Below are positions 42,720 through 51,375 of a stretch of 64,000 nucleotides of DNA, piece after piece. The translations under genes were made by a program, and so were the position numbers. Every line of letters starts with the position of its first letter. Position 1 is the stretch's first letter. This DNA is from Bradyrhizobium lablabi (GTDB lineage: Bacteria > Pseudomonadota > Alphaproteobacteria > Rhizobiales > Xanthobacteraceae). The stretch is from the NCBI RefSeq assembly GCF_018129385.1, contig NZ_JAFCLN010000005.1:248001-312000 (forward strand), read 5' to 3'. The notes below the pieces were generated by a model. That model saw nothing but the letters and a program-made list of their open reading frames with translations, searched no databases and was not told the DNA's origin.

Positions 42720-44972
42720 TTATGTACTCACATCCTGATTGCCCAGCGCCTGCCGTACCATCTGCGCCAGTTGCGCCTTGCGATACGGCTTCGTCAGCAG
42801 CAGCACGCCTTTCTCGAGGCGGCCGTGGTGCATGATCGCGCTGTCGGTGTAGCCTGAGGTGTAGAGCACCTTCATGCCGGGACGCAGCTTCTGCACCTCG
42901 TCGGCGAGCTGGCGGCCGCTCATGCCGCCGGGCATGACGACGTCGGTGAACAACAGATCGAAGCTCTCGCCGTTTTTGACATGCGCCAGCGCGGCAGGGC
43001 CGTCGGCCGCGGCGACGGTCTTGTAGCCGAGGCCTTGCAGTTGCGTGGTGACGAAATTGCGCACCAGCGTGTCGTCCTCCACTACCAGAATAGTCTCCGA
43101 ACCCGTGGCCGGCGCGATGGCGGGCGCGGCGGCGGTCTCGATGTCGCCGGCCGCGGGCGGCAGATAGAGCTTGACCGTCGTGCCCTGGCCTTCCTCGCTG
43201 TAGATGCGCACGTGCCCGCCGGACTGGGTGGCAAAGCCATAGACCATGGAAAGACCGAGCCCGCTGCCCTTGCCGGTTTCCTTGGTGGTGAAGAACGGCT
43301 CGAACGCCTTGTCCTGCACCGATTGCGGCATGCCGCTCCCGGTGTCGCTGACCGCAATCAGGACGTAGCTGCCCGGCGCTACGTCCGGATTGGCTTCGAC
43401 ATAGTCGGCATCGAGCTCGACGTTGCGGGTTTCCAGCAGCAGCTTGCCGCCGTTCGGCATCGCATCGCGCGAATTGATCGCGAGATTGAGCACGGAGTTG
43501 GCAAGCTGCGAGGGGTCGACATGGGAGAAGCCGACCTGCTTGTCCAGCGCCGTGATGATCTCGATCTGCTCGCCGAGCGTCGGCTTGAGCAGCTTTGCGA
43601 CGTCGGTGATGGTGCCGTTGACGTCGACATTGCGCGGCTGTAGCGGCTGGCGGCGCGCAAAGGCGAGCAGGTGCTGGATCAGCTCGGTGCAGCGCTGTGC
43701 CGCCTGGTCGATCAGCGCGGCGGTGTGCCGCAAATGCGGCTTGTCGGAAAGTCCGGCCACCAGCGTCTCGGTGGTGCCGGTGATGACGGTGAGCATGTTG
43801 TTGAAATCATGCGCGACGCCGCCGGTGAGCTTTCCGATCGCGTCGAGCTTCTGCGACTGCTGGAGCTTGCGCTCGGTTTCGCGCGAGGCCGAGATGTCGT
43901 GATAGACCAGCGCCGCGCCGCTGATCGCGCCCGCGGTATCGCGCAGCGGACGGCCGCTGATCACGAGATGGACGGCGTCGGCGCCGCTGCGGGGGCGGAC
44001 GATCATCTCGAAATCGTCGAACTCCTCGCCGCGCAGCGCGCGCGTTGCGGGCAGTTCGTCCGGCGCGGCCGGCGTGACGCCGTCGGCATGAAAGACCGTG
44101 CTCAGCGCGCGCAACTTCGTGATGTTCATGCCGGGACGGTAGCGCAGCATTTTCTCGGCGGCCGGATTGGCGAGCAGGACTTCGCCGCCGGTATCGATGA
44201 CGAGCACGGCCTCGCCCATGCTGTGGAAGGTGCTGCGTAGTACCGCCGCGGAGAGCCGCAGTTCCTCATGGGCAGCGACCAGATGTTCCGTTCGTTCCGC
44301 GACCGCCGCCTCGAGCGCTTCGTTGCTGGCCATGCTGGCGCTGAGGGAATCCGCAAGCGCCCGGTTGGAGCGCCGGGTCAGTTTCATCAGGACGACCGCG
44401 AGCACCAGGATGGTGACGACGCCGGCGAGGTCGACCGCGAGCAGGAAACGGCCGCTCGCCCTCGACTGCGCGGACTGGTCGGCGAGCCGCGCCTGCTCCT
44501 CGGCGATGGCCTTGTCGAAATTGACGCCGATCGCATCGGTGACGGTACGGCCCTCCGCCCTCGCGATCAGGGCCGCGACGCCCGCCGCATCGCCCGCGGC
44601 ATGAAGGCGGATCAGTTCGCGGCTGACGGCAAGCCGGCGTTCGGTCAGCTTGCGCGTTTCCTCGATCACCGCGCTCTCGGCGGTAAAATCACTGATATGT
44701 TCGAGCAGTCTGGAGAACGCCGGCGGGATCGCCTCGGCGCTCTCGTTGAATTCTCTCGTGAAGGCGGGATCGCCGGTGAGCGCGAAGCCGCGCGAAGCGC
44801 TCTCGGCGCGGCGGATCAACAGGCGCAGATCCGAGATATATTTCAGCCCGGTCACCGAATGATTGACTGCGGCCTGGTCGGAGCGCGATTTGAGATCGAG
44901 CCCGATCGCGGCAGCGCTGATGACAAGCAGAATCGCGAGACTTGCTCCAAGGATCAAACGCTGCGACGGCAT
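42720..44972 (-). CDS. CHASE3-PAS hybrid sensor histidine kinase
   Basis: A 750-residue membrane kinase. Two transmembrane helices (LILGASLAILLVISAAAIGL and VDLAGVVTILVLAVVLMKLT) flank a periplasmic CHASE3 domain (about 35-180, with SRGFALTGDPAFTREFN). A PAS region follows (VLIDTGGEVLLANPAAEKML-like). Next come HisKA with KLTGGVAHDFNNMLTVITGT (phospho-His), HATPase_c with GTGSGMPQ and GKGSGLGLSMVYGF, and a receiver with the VVMPGGMSGRQ acceptor region and LTKPYR. CHASE3 senses unknown extracellular cues. It lies 13 bases after a receiver protein gene and is probably co-transcribed with it. Confidence 0.92.
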   Translation of the reverse strand: MPSQRLILGASLAILLVISAAAIGLDLKSRSDQAAVNHSVTGLKYISDLRLLIRRAESASRGFALTGDPAFTREFNESAEAIPPAFSRLLEHISDFTAESAVIEETRKLTERRLAVSRELIRLHAAGDAAGVAALIARAEGRTVTDAIGVNFDKAIAEEQARLADQSAQSRASGRFLLAVDLAGVVTILVLAVVLMKLTRRSNRALADSLSASMASNEALEAAVAERTEHLVAAHEELRLSAAVLRSTFHSMGEAVLVIDTGGEVLLANPAAEKMLRYRPGMNITKLRALSTVFHADGVTPAAPDELPATRALRGEEFDDFEMIVRPRSGADAVHLVISGRPLRDTAGAISGAALVYHDISASRETERKLQQSQKLDAIGKLTGGVAHDFNNMLTVITGTTETLVAGLSDKPHLRHTAALIDQAAQRCTELIQHLLAFARRQPLQPRNVDVNGTITDVAKLLKPTLGEQIEIITALDKQVGFSHVDPSQLANSVLNLAINSRDAMPNGGKLLLETRNVELDADYVEANPDVAPGSYVLIAVSDTGSGMPQSVQDKAFEPFFTTKETGKGSGLGLSMVYGFATQSGGHVRIYSEEGQGTTVKLYLPPAAGDIETAAAPAIAPATGSETILVVEDDTLVRNFVTTQLQGLGYKTVAAADGPAALAHVKNGESFDLLFTDVVMPGGMSGRQLADEVQKLRPGMKVLYTSGYTDSAIMHHGRLEKGVLLLTKPYRKAQLAQMVRQALGNQDVST

Positions 44973-44985
44973 CGGCCTGTTGTTG

Positions 44986-45408
44986 TTATTGCTTGGAATG
45001 GGCGCCCATTGTCGGTTTGTTGAGGCAGTCGTTGACGGCGGCCAGCAGCGCCTTCGGCGTGAACGGCTTGCGCAGGCAGTGCGTGGCGCCGAGCTCGAGC
45101 GTCATGCGCAGGAAATCGGGAGAGGCCGTGTCTGCGTTGGCGAAGGCATAGCCCGACATCGCGATCAGCGGAATGTCGGGCGCGCGCTCATGGAATACGC
45201 GGATCGACTCGAAGCCGCGCATATGGGGCATGAAGATGTCGACCAGCATCACATCGAAGGTGGCGGATGCAAGCTCGCGCATGCCCGCTTCACCACCATC
45301 CGCAATGGTGACTTCCAGGCCTTGCCGTTGCAGACAGACCTCGATGGCGATGCACACCATCGGGTCATCATCGACCACAAGCACACGCGGCAAAATAGCG
45401 TCCTTCAC
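44986..45408 (-). CDS. Single-domain response regulator
   Basis: A 140-residue stand-alone receiver: acidic pair in LVVDDDP (about 10-16), phospho-acceptor Asp 57 in DVMLVDIFMPHMRGFES, Thr/Ser switch in AMSGYAF and Lys in CLRKPFTP. No output domain. It lies immediately upstream of the CHASE3 hybrid kinase on the same strand, so it is likely a phosphorelay shuttle for that kinase. I favour GTG at 45408; the frame is open to 45612 but without domain content. Confidence 0.82.
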   Translation of the reverse strand: MKDAILPRVLVVDDDPMVCIAIEVCLQRQGLEVTIADGGEAGMRELASATFDVMLVDIFMPHMRGFESIRVFHERAPDIPLIAMSGYAFANADTASPDFLRMTLELGATHCLRKPFTPKALLAAVNDCLNKPTMGAHSKQ

Positions 45409-45644
45409 GACCCGCGATTCGGGAGAAAAGCCGAAGTTTTCGCGAACGACAGCTTTCGCCAGAGGATTTGTTTTTTCAATCGAAAAGAGTTGGAGGTGAG
45501 TCGGGAACAGGTGTCTGCACGCTAGGGTGCATTGTCTGTTTGCCTGGTGACGATTTGCCTGTAGCTGTGCTGGAACGGCTGCACATTCACCTGTTTGCTG
45601 GCATCCCAGCACCTATTGTTTTCCCGGAAAAGCAAATCGGTCGC

Positions 45645-46541
45645 ATGACTGTTGTTCCCAACGCGGGCCGCGCCCGGATCTCACCGCTCGGCCTTGCATT
45701 CCTGGGCGTGGCCTCGATCGGCTGGGGCCTCAACTTTCCCATCATGAAGCATCTGCTTTCCGAGTGGCCGCCGCTCTCCTCGCGCGGGCTCTGCGGCATC
45801 GTGGGCGCTGCGGGGCTGGCGCTGGTTGCGCTTGCACGGCGGCAAAGCCTCGCGGTGCCCAAGGACATGCGGCTGCGGCTGGTGTTGGTGTCGGTCCTGA
45901 CGATCGGAAGCTGGATCGCCTTCATGGGGCTGGCGCTGCTGTGGCTGAGCGCCAGTGAAGCGGCGATACTCGGCATTTCCATTCCTGTCTGGGTGGCGTT
46001 TCTGGCCTGGCCGATCCTCGGTGAACGACTCTCCGTTCTGCGCGCGGCCGCGCTGACGGTAGCTCTGGCAGGTATCGTGGTGCTGATCGGCGGCAACGGC
46101 ATCGATGCCAGCGTCGAAAAACTGCCGGGCCTGTTGTGTGCGCTGATCGGGGCGGTCGGCGTCGCGCTCGGTACGGTGCTGACCAAACATTTTCCGCTCA
46201 AGATGCCGCCGCTGTCGCTGGCGGCGTGGCAGATCGCCATCGGCTGCGTGCCGATTGCGATCGTCGGGCTTGCGGTCGAACAACCGCAGCTTTCGGCGCT
46301 GTCAGCGACCGGATGGGCGTCGATGATCTACATGACGCTGATCCAGTTCTGTCTGTGTTACGTCTGCTGGTTCGCCGCGCTGGAACGGCTGCCGGCGGCG
46401 ACCGCCTCGATCGGCACTTTGCTGGTTCCGGTAGTGGGCGTGCTGGCGGCTGCCGCCATGCTGCACGAGCCGCTGGGTTTTCGCGAAGTGACGGCGCTTG
46501 CGGTGACGCTCGGCGGCGTCGCGGTGGCGCTGCGCTCCTGA
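45645..46541 (+). CDS. EamA/DMT-family transporter
   Basis: A 298-residue inner-membrane protein with ten predicted helices in two EamA repeats: LAFLGVASIGWGLNFPIMKH at the start of repeat 1, and a second half beginning near LLCALIGAVGVALGTVLTKH. Characteristic EASEAAILG-like and LGERLSVLRAAAL segments are present. Such transporters export amino acids, purines or drugs; the substrate is not predictable. The start at 45645 is set by the family N-terminus; an open frame continues upstream. It is the intact relative of the pseudogene at 39255-39843. Confidence 0.88.
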   Translation: MTVVPNAGRARISPLGLAFLGVASIGWGLNFPIMKHLLSEWPPLSSRGLCGIVGAAGLALVALARRQSLAVPKDMRLRLVLVSVLTIGSWIAFMGLALLWLSASEAAILGISIPVWVAFLAWPILGERLSVLRAAALTVALAGIVVLIGGNGIDASVEKLPGLLCALIGAVGVALGTVLTKHFPLKMPPLSLAAWQIAIGCVPIAIVGLAVEQPQLSALSATGWASMIYMTLIQFCLCYVCWFAALERLPAATASIGTLLVPVVGVLAAAAMLHEPLGFREVTALAVTLGGVAVALRS

Positions 46542-46544
46542 TTG

Positions 46545-46577
46545 AAAAAGGGCGGCGCTCAGGCGCCGCCCTTTGTT
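46545..46577. terminator. Bidirectional terminator
   Basis: A perfect 12-bp stem AAAGGGCGGCGC / GCGCCGCCCTTT with loop TCAG and T/A runs on both sides, between the EamA gene and the convergent Gly-rich protein gene. Confidence 0.9.
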
Positions 46578-46600
46578 CGAACTCGCTCTATCGCTGACGG

Positions 46601-47296
46601 TTACGGGCAGGGGTGCCGCTGTCCGTCATAACCTAGGTAGGTTCCCGACGCGGGATCATAAGAGCGGTACCGCTGCGCACAGTAGGATGCGTCGCCGCCT
46701 TCGGGAGCCACGGCTACCGTGCTGTCGTCGTAGTAGTAGCTGTCATCATAGTAGTAGGGATCGTAGCCCGACCCGTAATAGGCGTAGCTGCTGCCGATCC
46801 CGGCTCCGATCGCAACACCGGGCCAGAAGCCGCTGCCGCGATGATGATGGCGGCCATGCCAATTGCCGCGCCCGGCCCAATTGCCGCCGGCCCAGCGTGG
46901 GCCACCGGTTACGCCAGTGGTCGGGCTACCCGCATAGCGCGGGCCTGACGGTGCAACGATCGGGCTGCGGCCGGTCGCTGCGACACCACCGCCGCGGAAG
47001 CCGCCTCCACCGGGCGCCATCGCCGGGCCGCCACCACGAAAACCGCCTCCGCCACCGGGCGCCATCGCTGCGCCGCCGCCACGAAAACCTCCGCCACCTC
47101 CGATGGCGGCCCCGCCGCCACCGCCGCGGAAGCCACCGCCACCGCCCATGGCCGCGCCGCCGCCGCCACCTACGGGTGCGCCGCCGGCACGGCTGCCTCC
47201 GCCGGCAGGTGCTTGCGCAAAGCTGCTATCTGGTGTCACCAGCGGCAGGACCAGCGCGATCGCAGCCGCTGCGCTCAAAATCTTCAGATTGATCAT
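46601..47296 (-). CDS. Secreted Gly-rich protein with BA14K-like C-terminus
   Basis: A 231-residue protein. Signal peptide (MINLKILSAAAAIALVLPLV, cleavage near SSFA), then several GGGGGFRGGG-type repeats, a His-rich RGNWHGRHHHRGSGFWPG, an Asp/Tyr-rich DPYYYDDSYYYDD and a C-terminal CAQRYRSYDPASGTYLGYDG. The last block is the BA14K-family ending found in alphaproteobacterial immunoreactive/lectin-like proteins. The mature protein is presumably envelope-attached. The ATG at 47296 follows GGAGTTGAAG. The role is unknown. Confidence 0.78.
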   Translation of the reverse strand: MINLKILSAAAAIALVLPLVTPDSSFAQAPAGGGSRAGGAPVGGGGGAAMGGGGGFRGGGGGAAIGGGGGFRGGGAAMAPGGGGGFRGGGPAMAPGGGGFRGGGVAATGRSPIVAPSGPRYAGSPTTGVTGGPRWAGGNWAGRGNWHGRHHHRGSGFWPGVAIGAGIGSSYAYYGSGYDPYYYDDSYYYDDSTVAVAPEGGDASYCAQRYRSYDPASGTYLGYDGQRHPCP

Positions 47297-47540
47297 CTTC
47301 AACTCCATCTCCGGAAACCTGAGGCCCAACCCGTTGAGCGGGCAGTCGTTCCTGAGCCGCGCACGAATTGTGCGCGAGCGGAGGTTTTCAACCTGCAACT
47401 GTATGCGGCATGAACGGATTGCGCCGATTCCACGGCATTCGCCGCCTTCACGCCAGCGTGACCCGTCTGGACAAGTTTGACGCGGGGTGGCATCAGAGCC
47501 GCACGTTTCTGGCAATGCCTCCCGAACCGGCCGAGATCAG

Positions 47541-47951
47541 ATGAAACAATTTTTGCTGAAATTCTTCACCTGGTGGAACGGCCAGACTTTTGGCACGCAA
47601 TTGTGGACGTGGCGGTTCGGCGAACTGGTCGGCGAAGACGGGCAGGGCAACCGCTACTACCGCACCAAGGGCGGCGCGATCGACCCGACGCTCGGCTTCG
47701 AGCGGCGCTGGGTGATCTATAACGGCTATGCGGAAGCCTCGCGCATCCCGCCGGAATGGCATGGCTGGATCCATCACACCGTCGACGTCCCGCCGACCGA
47801 GCAGAATTACACGCCGCGCGAATGGGAAAAGCCGCATGTGCCGAACATGACCGGCACGCCGCAGGCCTATCGGCCCTCCGGCTCGACGCTGGCGAGCGGC
47901 CGTCGCCCGAAGGCGACAGGCGATTATCAGGCCTGGACGCCGGGCAGCTAG
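47541..47951 (+). CDS. NADH:ubiquinone oxidoreductase subunit NDUFA12
   Basis: A 136-residue accessory subunit of respiratory complex I, found in alphaproteobacteria and mitochondria (B17.2 / NDUFA12). Diagnostic are MKQFLLKFFTWWNGQTFGTQ, GELVGEDGQGNRYYRTKGG, RRWVIYNGYAEASRIPPEWH, GWIHHTVDVPPTE and the Trp/Pro-rich end. It attaches to the membrane-arm/Q-module junction on the cytoplasmic side. It is a single gene here. Confidence 0.93.
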   Translation: MKQFLLKFFTWWNGQTFGTQLWTWRFGELVGEDGQGNRYYRTKGGAIDPTLGFERRWVIYNGYAEASRIPPEWHGWIHHTVDVPPTEQNYTPREWEKPHVPNMTGTPQAYRPSGSTLASGRRPKATGDYQAWTPGS

Positions 47952-48313
47952 CTCGCTTCTCGAAGGACGCTCGAAGTTCTCAGCAGCATAGCGCTATTTC
48001 GATCGTGCAAGCGAAATCGATGTTGCGTCGCGATTGCCTGTGAACAACGGGAACAGCGGGGACGCGCACGACGCCGTCGTTGCGCGTTTCGCGGGAATGA
48101 GGCTCAATAGTCCCATCTTACGGAGATGGGAAACCATCGCGTCGGTGTCGGGCTCCAGTCGCGACTGTCCCGATTTGCAGCGGCTACCGATCAGGATACG
48201 GCCGGGAGATAGGCCCCCGGTGCAGAAGTTCTGAGATCGCCCCGCTAATGTGTGGCCGCCGTGAGACAGGAAAGGCCGCCTGGGAAACCGGGCGGCCTTT
48301 TTCTGTTGTGCGA
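47952..48313. other. Intergenic region; one terminator, otherwise empty
   Basis: There are 362 bases between NDUFA12 and the InhA-like gene. Apart from the hairpin at 48271-48304 I see no gene or repeat that I can support. Confidence 0.5.
48271..48304 (-). terminator. Terminator for the isonitrile hydratase-like gene
   Basis: A perfect 10-bp stem AAAGGCCGCC / GGCGGCCTTT (48271-48280 with 48291-48300), flanked by T/A runs and placed 10 bases beyond the stop of the minus-strand DJ-1/PfpI gene. Confidence 0.88.
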
Positions 48314-49015
48314 TCATTTTGCCGCGGCTGCGGTCAGCCGTGCGCCGGCGCGGCCGATCTTCTCCGCGCGGCGCGCTTGCGCCGGAGCGATTCGTTCCCT
48401 GAATGCTGCCAGGATTTCCGGCGATGCCGTATCCGGCGAACCGGAATTGAACGGCGGGGCGGGATTGTATTCGAGGCGCAGCTGAATCGCTTCCGCGGTC
48501 CGGCGGTCGCGCAGCTGCGACACCAGCGTCAGCGCAAAGTCGATCCCGGCCGTGACGCCGCCGCCGGTGATGCGGTTGCGGTCGACGCACACCCGCTCCT
48601 TGGTCGGGATCGCGCCGAAGGCGGAGAGGAAATCCATCGCAGTCCAGTGGGTGGCGGCGCGATAGCCTTTGAGCAGGCCAGCGGCGCCGAGCACCAGCGA
48701 GCCGGTGCAGACCGAGGTGATGTACTTCGCCCCGTCCGCCTGCTTGCGCAGAAAGGCGAGGATCTCCTCGTCGTTGATCGCATCGTCGGTGCCCAACCCG
48801 CCGGGCACGCAGATCACGTCGAGCTGCGGGCACTCGGCAAAACTGACGGTTGGCGTGATCGTCAGCACGGAGTCGCTCGGCACCGGCTCGATCCGCTTCC
48901 AGACCAGATGCACCTGCGCATCCGGCACGCTGGAAAACACCTGCAAGGGGCCGGTGAAATCAAGCTGGGTCACGCGGGGAAACAGCACGATACCGATCTG
49001 GAGCGGCGCCGACAT
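48314..49015 (-). CDS. DJ-1/PfpI-family isonitrile hydratase-like protein
   Basis: A 233-residue enzyme of the DJ-1/PfpI superfamily. It begins LQIGIVLFPRVTQLDFTGPL, has VICVPGGLGTDD and the nucleophile Cys 103 in ITSVCTGSLVLGAAGLLKGY, then ATHWTAMDFLSAFGA and the conserved GGGVTAGIDFALTL. The whole matches isonitrile hydratase (InhA), which hydrates isonitriles to N-formamides. The related GlxA-type regulator is encoded divergently on the other side of a palindrome, so that gene may regulate this one. Confidence 0.88.
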   Translation of the reverse strand: MSAPLQIGIVLFPRVTQLDFTGPLQVFSSVPDAQVHLVWKRIEPVPSDSVLTITPTVSFAECPQLDVICVPGGLGTDDAINDEEILAFLRKQADGAKYITSVCTGSLVLGAAGLLKGYRAATHWTAMDFLSAFGAIPTKERVCVDRNRITGGGVTAGIDFALTLVSQLRDRRTAEAIQLRLEYNPAPPFNSGSPDTASPEILAAFRERIAPAQARRAEKIGRAGARLTAAAAK

Positions 49016-49040
49016 TTTTGATCTCCGATTTGCGATGTCT

Positions 49041-49134
49041 CGTCATTGCCGGGCATGACCCGGCAATCCATCCGCTTCGCAAAATGATTCTTGCGAAGAG
49101 GATGGATGCCCGGATCAAGTCCGGGCATGACGAC
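49041..49134. repeat. BIME/REP-like palindrome in a divergent promoter region
   Basis: TCGTCATTGCCGGGCATGAC (from 49041) pairs with CCGGGCATGACGA (49122-49134), with a nested ATCCATCCGCTTCGCAA / TTGCGAAGAGGATGGAT. It lies between the divergent InhA-like and GlxA-like genes. Confidence 0.85.
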
Positions 49135-49206
49135 TTGCCTGTTGACAGAACCATCATCGCATGATGCCCTTCCGTCCGAAATGCCATATTTCCCTCATTT
49201 CAGGAC

Positions 49207-50157
49207 ATGAGCAAGCAAATGATAGGCGTGCTGATCTTTCCGAATTTCCAGTTGCTGGATGCGGCGGGGCCGATCTCGGTGTTCGAGATCGGTGCGCGCT
49301 TCTCGGGGACCGATCCCGCTATCAAGGTGATGGCGGTGACGCCGGGGCCGGTGCGCAGCTCATCGAGCGTCGAGATGCTCGCGCGCGGTTTGCGCCCCTC
49401 GGGCGCCATCACCACGCTTGTCATCGCGGGCGGCGAGGGCGTGCGCACGGCTGCCGCCTGTCCGAAGACGCTGGCCTTCGTGCGCGGCTTGGCGAGGCGC
49501 GGCGTGCGGGTCGCGAGCGTGTGCTCCGGCGCCTATGTGCTGGCGGAGGCCGGCCTGCTCGACGGCCGTCGCGCCACCACGCACTGGCAGCGCACCGGCC
49601 ATTTCGTCAAAGCCTATCCGGACGTAAAACTCGAGGCCGACCGCATCTATGTGCGCGACGGCGATATCTGGACATCGGCCGGCATCACCGCCGGCATCGA
49701 TCTGGCGCTCGCGATGGTGGCCGAGGATTACGGCGACGAGATCGCGCAGAAGACCGCGCGGCAGCTCGTGCTCTATCACCGCCGTTCCGGCGGGCAGTCG
49801 CAGTTCTCCTCGCTGCTCGAACTGAAGGCGCCGACGGGGCGGTTCGGACCGTTGCTCGCCTGGGCGCGCGAAAATCTTGATGCGCCGCTGACGGTGGAAG
49901 ACATGGCCGAATGGGCCGGCATGAGCTCGCGGCATTTTACCCGCGCCTTCATCGCGGAGACCGGCACCACGCCGTCGAAAGCGGTGGAGCGGCTGCGCAT
50001 CGAAGTGGCGCGCCAGCGCGTGCAATCGTCGAGCGAGGCTATCGAGCGCGTGGCCGAGATCACCGGCTTTCGCGACCCCGAACGGATGCGGCGCGCCTTC
50101 ATCCGCGCCTTCGGCCAGCCGCCGCAGTCGCTGCGGCGTGCGGCGCGGGCGAGCTAG
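49207..50157 (+). CDS. GlxA-family AraC-type transcriptional regulator
   Basis: A 316-residue regulator. An N-terminal DJ-1/PfpI domain (about 1-185; QMIGVLIFPNFQLLDAAGPI, ASVCSGAYVLAEAGLLDGRR with a Cys in the nucleophile position) is fused to a C-terminal AraC double helix-turn-helix (about 215-316; MSSRHFTRAFIAETGTTPSK and ITGFRDPERMRRAFIRAFGQ). This is the GlxA/ArgR-like group that controls amine or amide catabolism. It is divergent from the InhA-like gene, which is the likely target. The ligand is unknown. Confidence 0.9.
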   Translation: MSKQMIGVLIFPNFQLLDAAGPISVFEIGARFSGTDPAIKVMAVTPGPVRSSSSVEMLARGLRPSGAITTLVIAGGEGVRTAAACPKTLAFVRGLARRGVRVASVCSGAYVLAEAGLLDGRRATTHWQRTGHFVKAYPDVKLEADRIYVRDGDIWTSAGITAGIDLALAMVAEDYGDEIAQKTARQLVLYHRRSGGQSQFSSLLELKAPTGRFGPLLAWARENLDAPLTVEDMAEWAGMSSRHFTRAFIAETGTTPSKAVERLRIEVARQRVQSSSEAIERVAEITGFRDPERMRRAFIRAFGQPPQSLRRAARAS

Positions 50158-50168
50158 CGCCAGGCTCT

Positions 50169-50669
50169 CTATCTGCGGAAATCCAGCCGTCCCTCCGGAA
50201 AGCGGCCATCGATGCGCCGCTCGTCCACGATCAGGCCTACCCAGGGACGGCTGATCGCCGGGCTGGTGAGATTGATGTACTTTCCGACCAGCCGTAAGCC
50301 CAGGCGTCTTGCATCGATCAGTCCTTTGCGCGCGCCGGAACTCCAGTCGAAATAGAGATAGACGCGGTCTTCTAGAATTTTCGCTTCGCCGCGGCCCTGT
50401 TTCCATTTGTCGGCAGCATCGCCGGGAATGGTGGGGTCAGCCGCGCCGTTCCAGCGGCTCGACCAATCGCCTTCGATCGAGTTCGACGGCCGGATCGCAG
50501 CTACCGTGCACCAGATGGCGGCGTTGGCGTCACTTGCCAATCCTTGCAGCGTCGTTTTGCCGGCGAACTGCATGACCTCAGTGTCATCGGGATCGGGCAC
50601 GTCCATCACACCGAATGGATTTCGGGTTCCGCTCGCTTCCTGTCGAACAGCCTTGATTTCGGATTTCAT
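50169..50669 (-). CDS. Hypothetical protein (166 aa)
   Basis: A 166-residue soluble protein starting MKSEIKAVRQEASGTRNPFG, with an aromatic-rich core (IEGDWSSRWNGAADPTI, LEDRVYLYFDWSSGARKGLI) and ending LIVDERRIDGRFPEGRLDF. No signal peptide or known motif. GGAG precedes the ATG at 50669. It looks like a beta-rich enzyme-like or carbohydrate-related domain, but I cannot name a family. Confidence 0.6.
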   Translation of the reverse strand: MKSEIKAVRQEASGTRNPFGVMDVPDPDDTEVMQFAGKTTLQGLASDANAAIWCTVAAIRPSNSIEGDWSSRWNGAADPTIPGDAADKWKQGRGEAKILEDRVYLYFDWSSGARKGLIDARRLGLRLVGKYINLTSPAISRPWVGLIVDERRIDGRFPEGRLDFRR

Positions 50670-50848
50670 GTGGCATCTCCAGTTGCAGATATGGTTGCGC
50701 TGAAATTTGCAAGTTGGACGCACCGGAGCCACCCGATTCCAGAGAACGCTGCGGCCGTTGACGCGCGGCGCCGATGGCCGCGGTGAAAATGGCCGGTGCT
50801 AACCGGCCATCGCCGTCGTGAGTCACGCGTGTCGACCCGCGCGCTTAT

Positions 50849-51145
50849 TCAGTTGTGCTTCTTAATGAAGATGCGTGCGCTCTGGATGCTCTGCGCTGTG
50901 TGGATGCGCGCGCGTTCGTAGGGCGTAACGACGCCGTCGGCCTTGGCTTGGTTCTCCAGGTTCTGCACGCGGGCCTGACCCTGAGCCAGTTTCGCGGTCT
51001 CGTTCCAGGTCAGTCGGCCGGATTGCATGCCCTTGACGATACGGTACGACTGGGCGTTCTGCCGCGCGTCGATCCACGGCGTGCCGGCGAAGGCGGCGCC
51101 TGACGTTACGGCCAGAACCAGCGAAGCAGCAATGATGGTCTTCAT
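50849..51145 (-). CDS. Small exported helical protein
   Basis: A 98-residue protein. Signal peptide MKTIIAASLVLAVTSGAAFA, then two helices: ARQNAQSYRIVKGMQSGRLT and WNETAKLAQGQARVQNLENQ, with a KADGVVTPYERARI turn before a helix ending IKKHN. The KADG..T..ER motif belongs to short periplasmic proteins found widely in proteobacteria. The ATG at 51145 is preferred because GAGGG then has proper spacing. Function unknown. Confidence 0.75.
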   Translation of the reverse strand: MKTIIAASLVLAVTSGAAFAGTPWIDARQNAQSYRIVKGMQSGRLTWNETAKLAQGQARVQNLENQAKADGVVTPYERARIHTAQSIQSARIFIKKHN

Positions 51146-51375
51146 GGTAATCATCCCTCTGTTTGCCGCTGCGGTGACGACACCATTGTCGGCACTCGAT
51201 CAGCGAGTACGCACAGGATGAGCGACGCGCGAACGAAAGAATGTGCGAGCAATCACGCAGCAGCGTGAATCTCCCTGAAGTTACAAACGTTTAATGGAAA
51301 CGAAGATGAACGGATTGACAGAATTGAACCCGTGCGACGCAGCGCGCGTTTGATTGCGCACGAGAATCTGATCCG

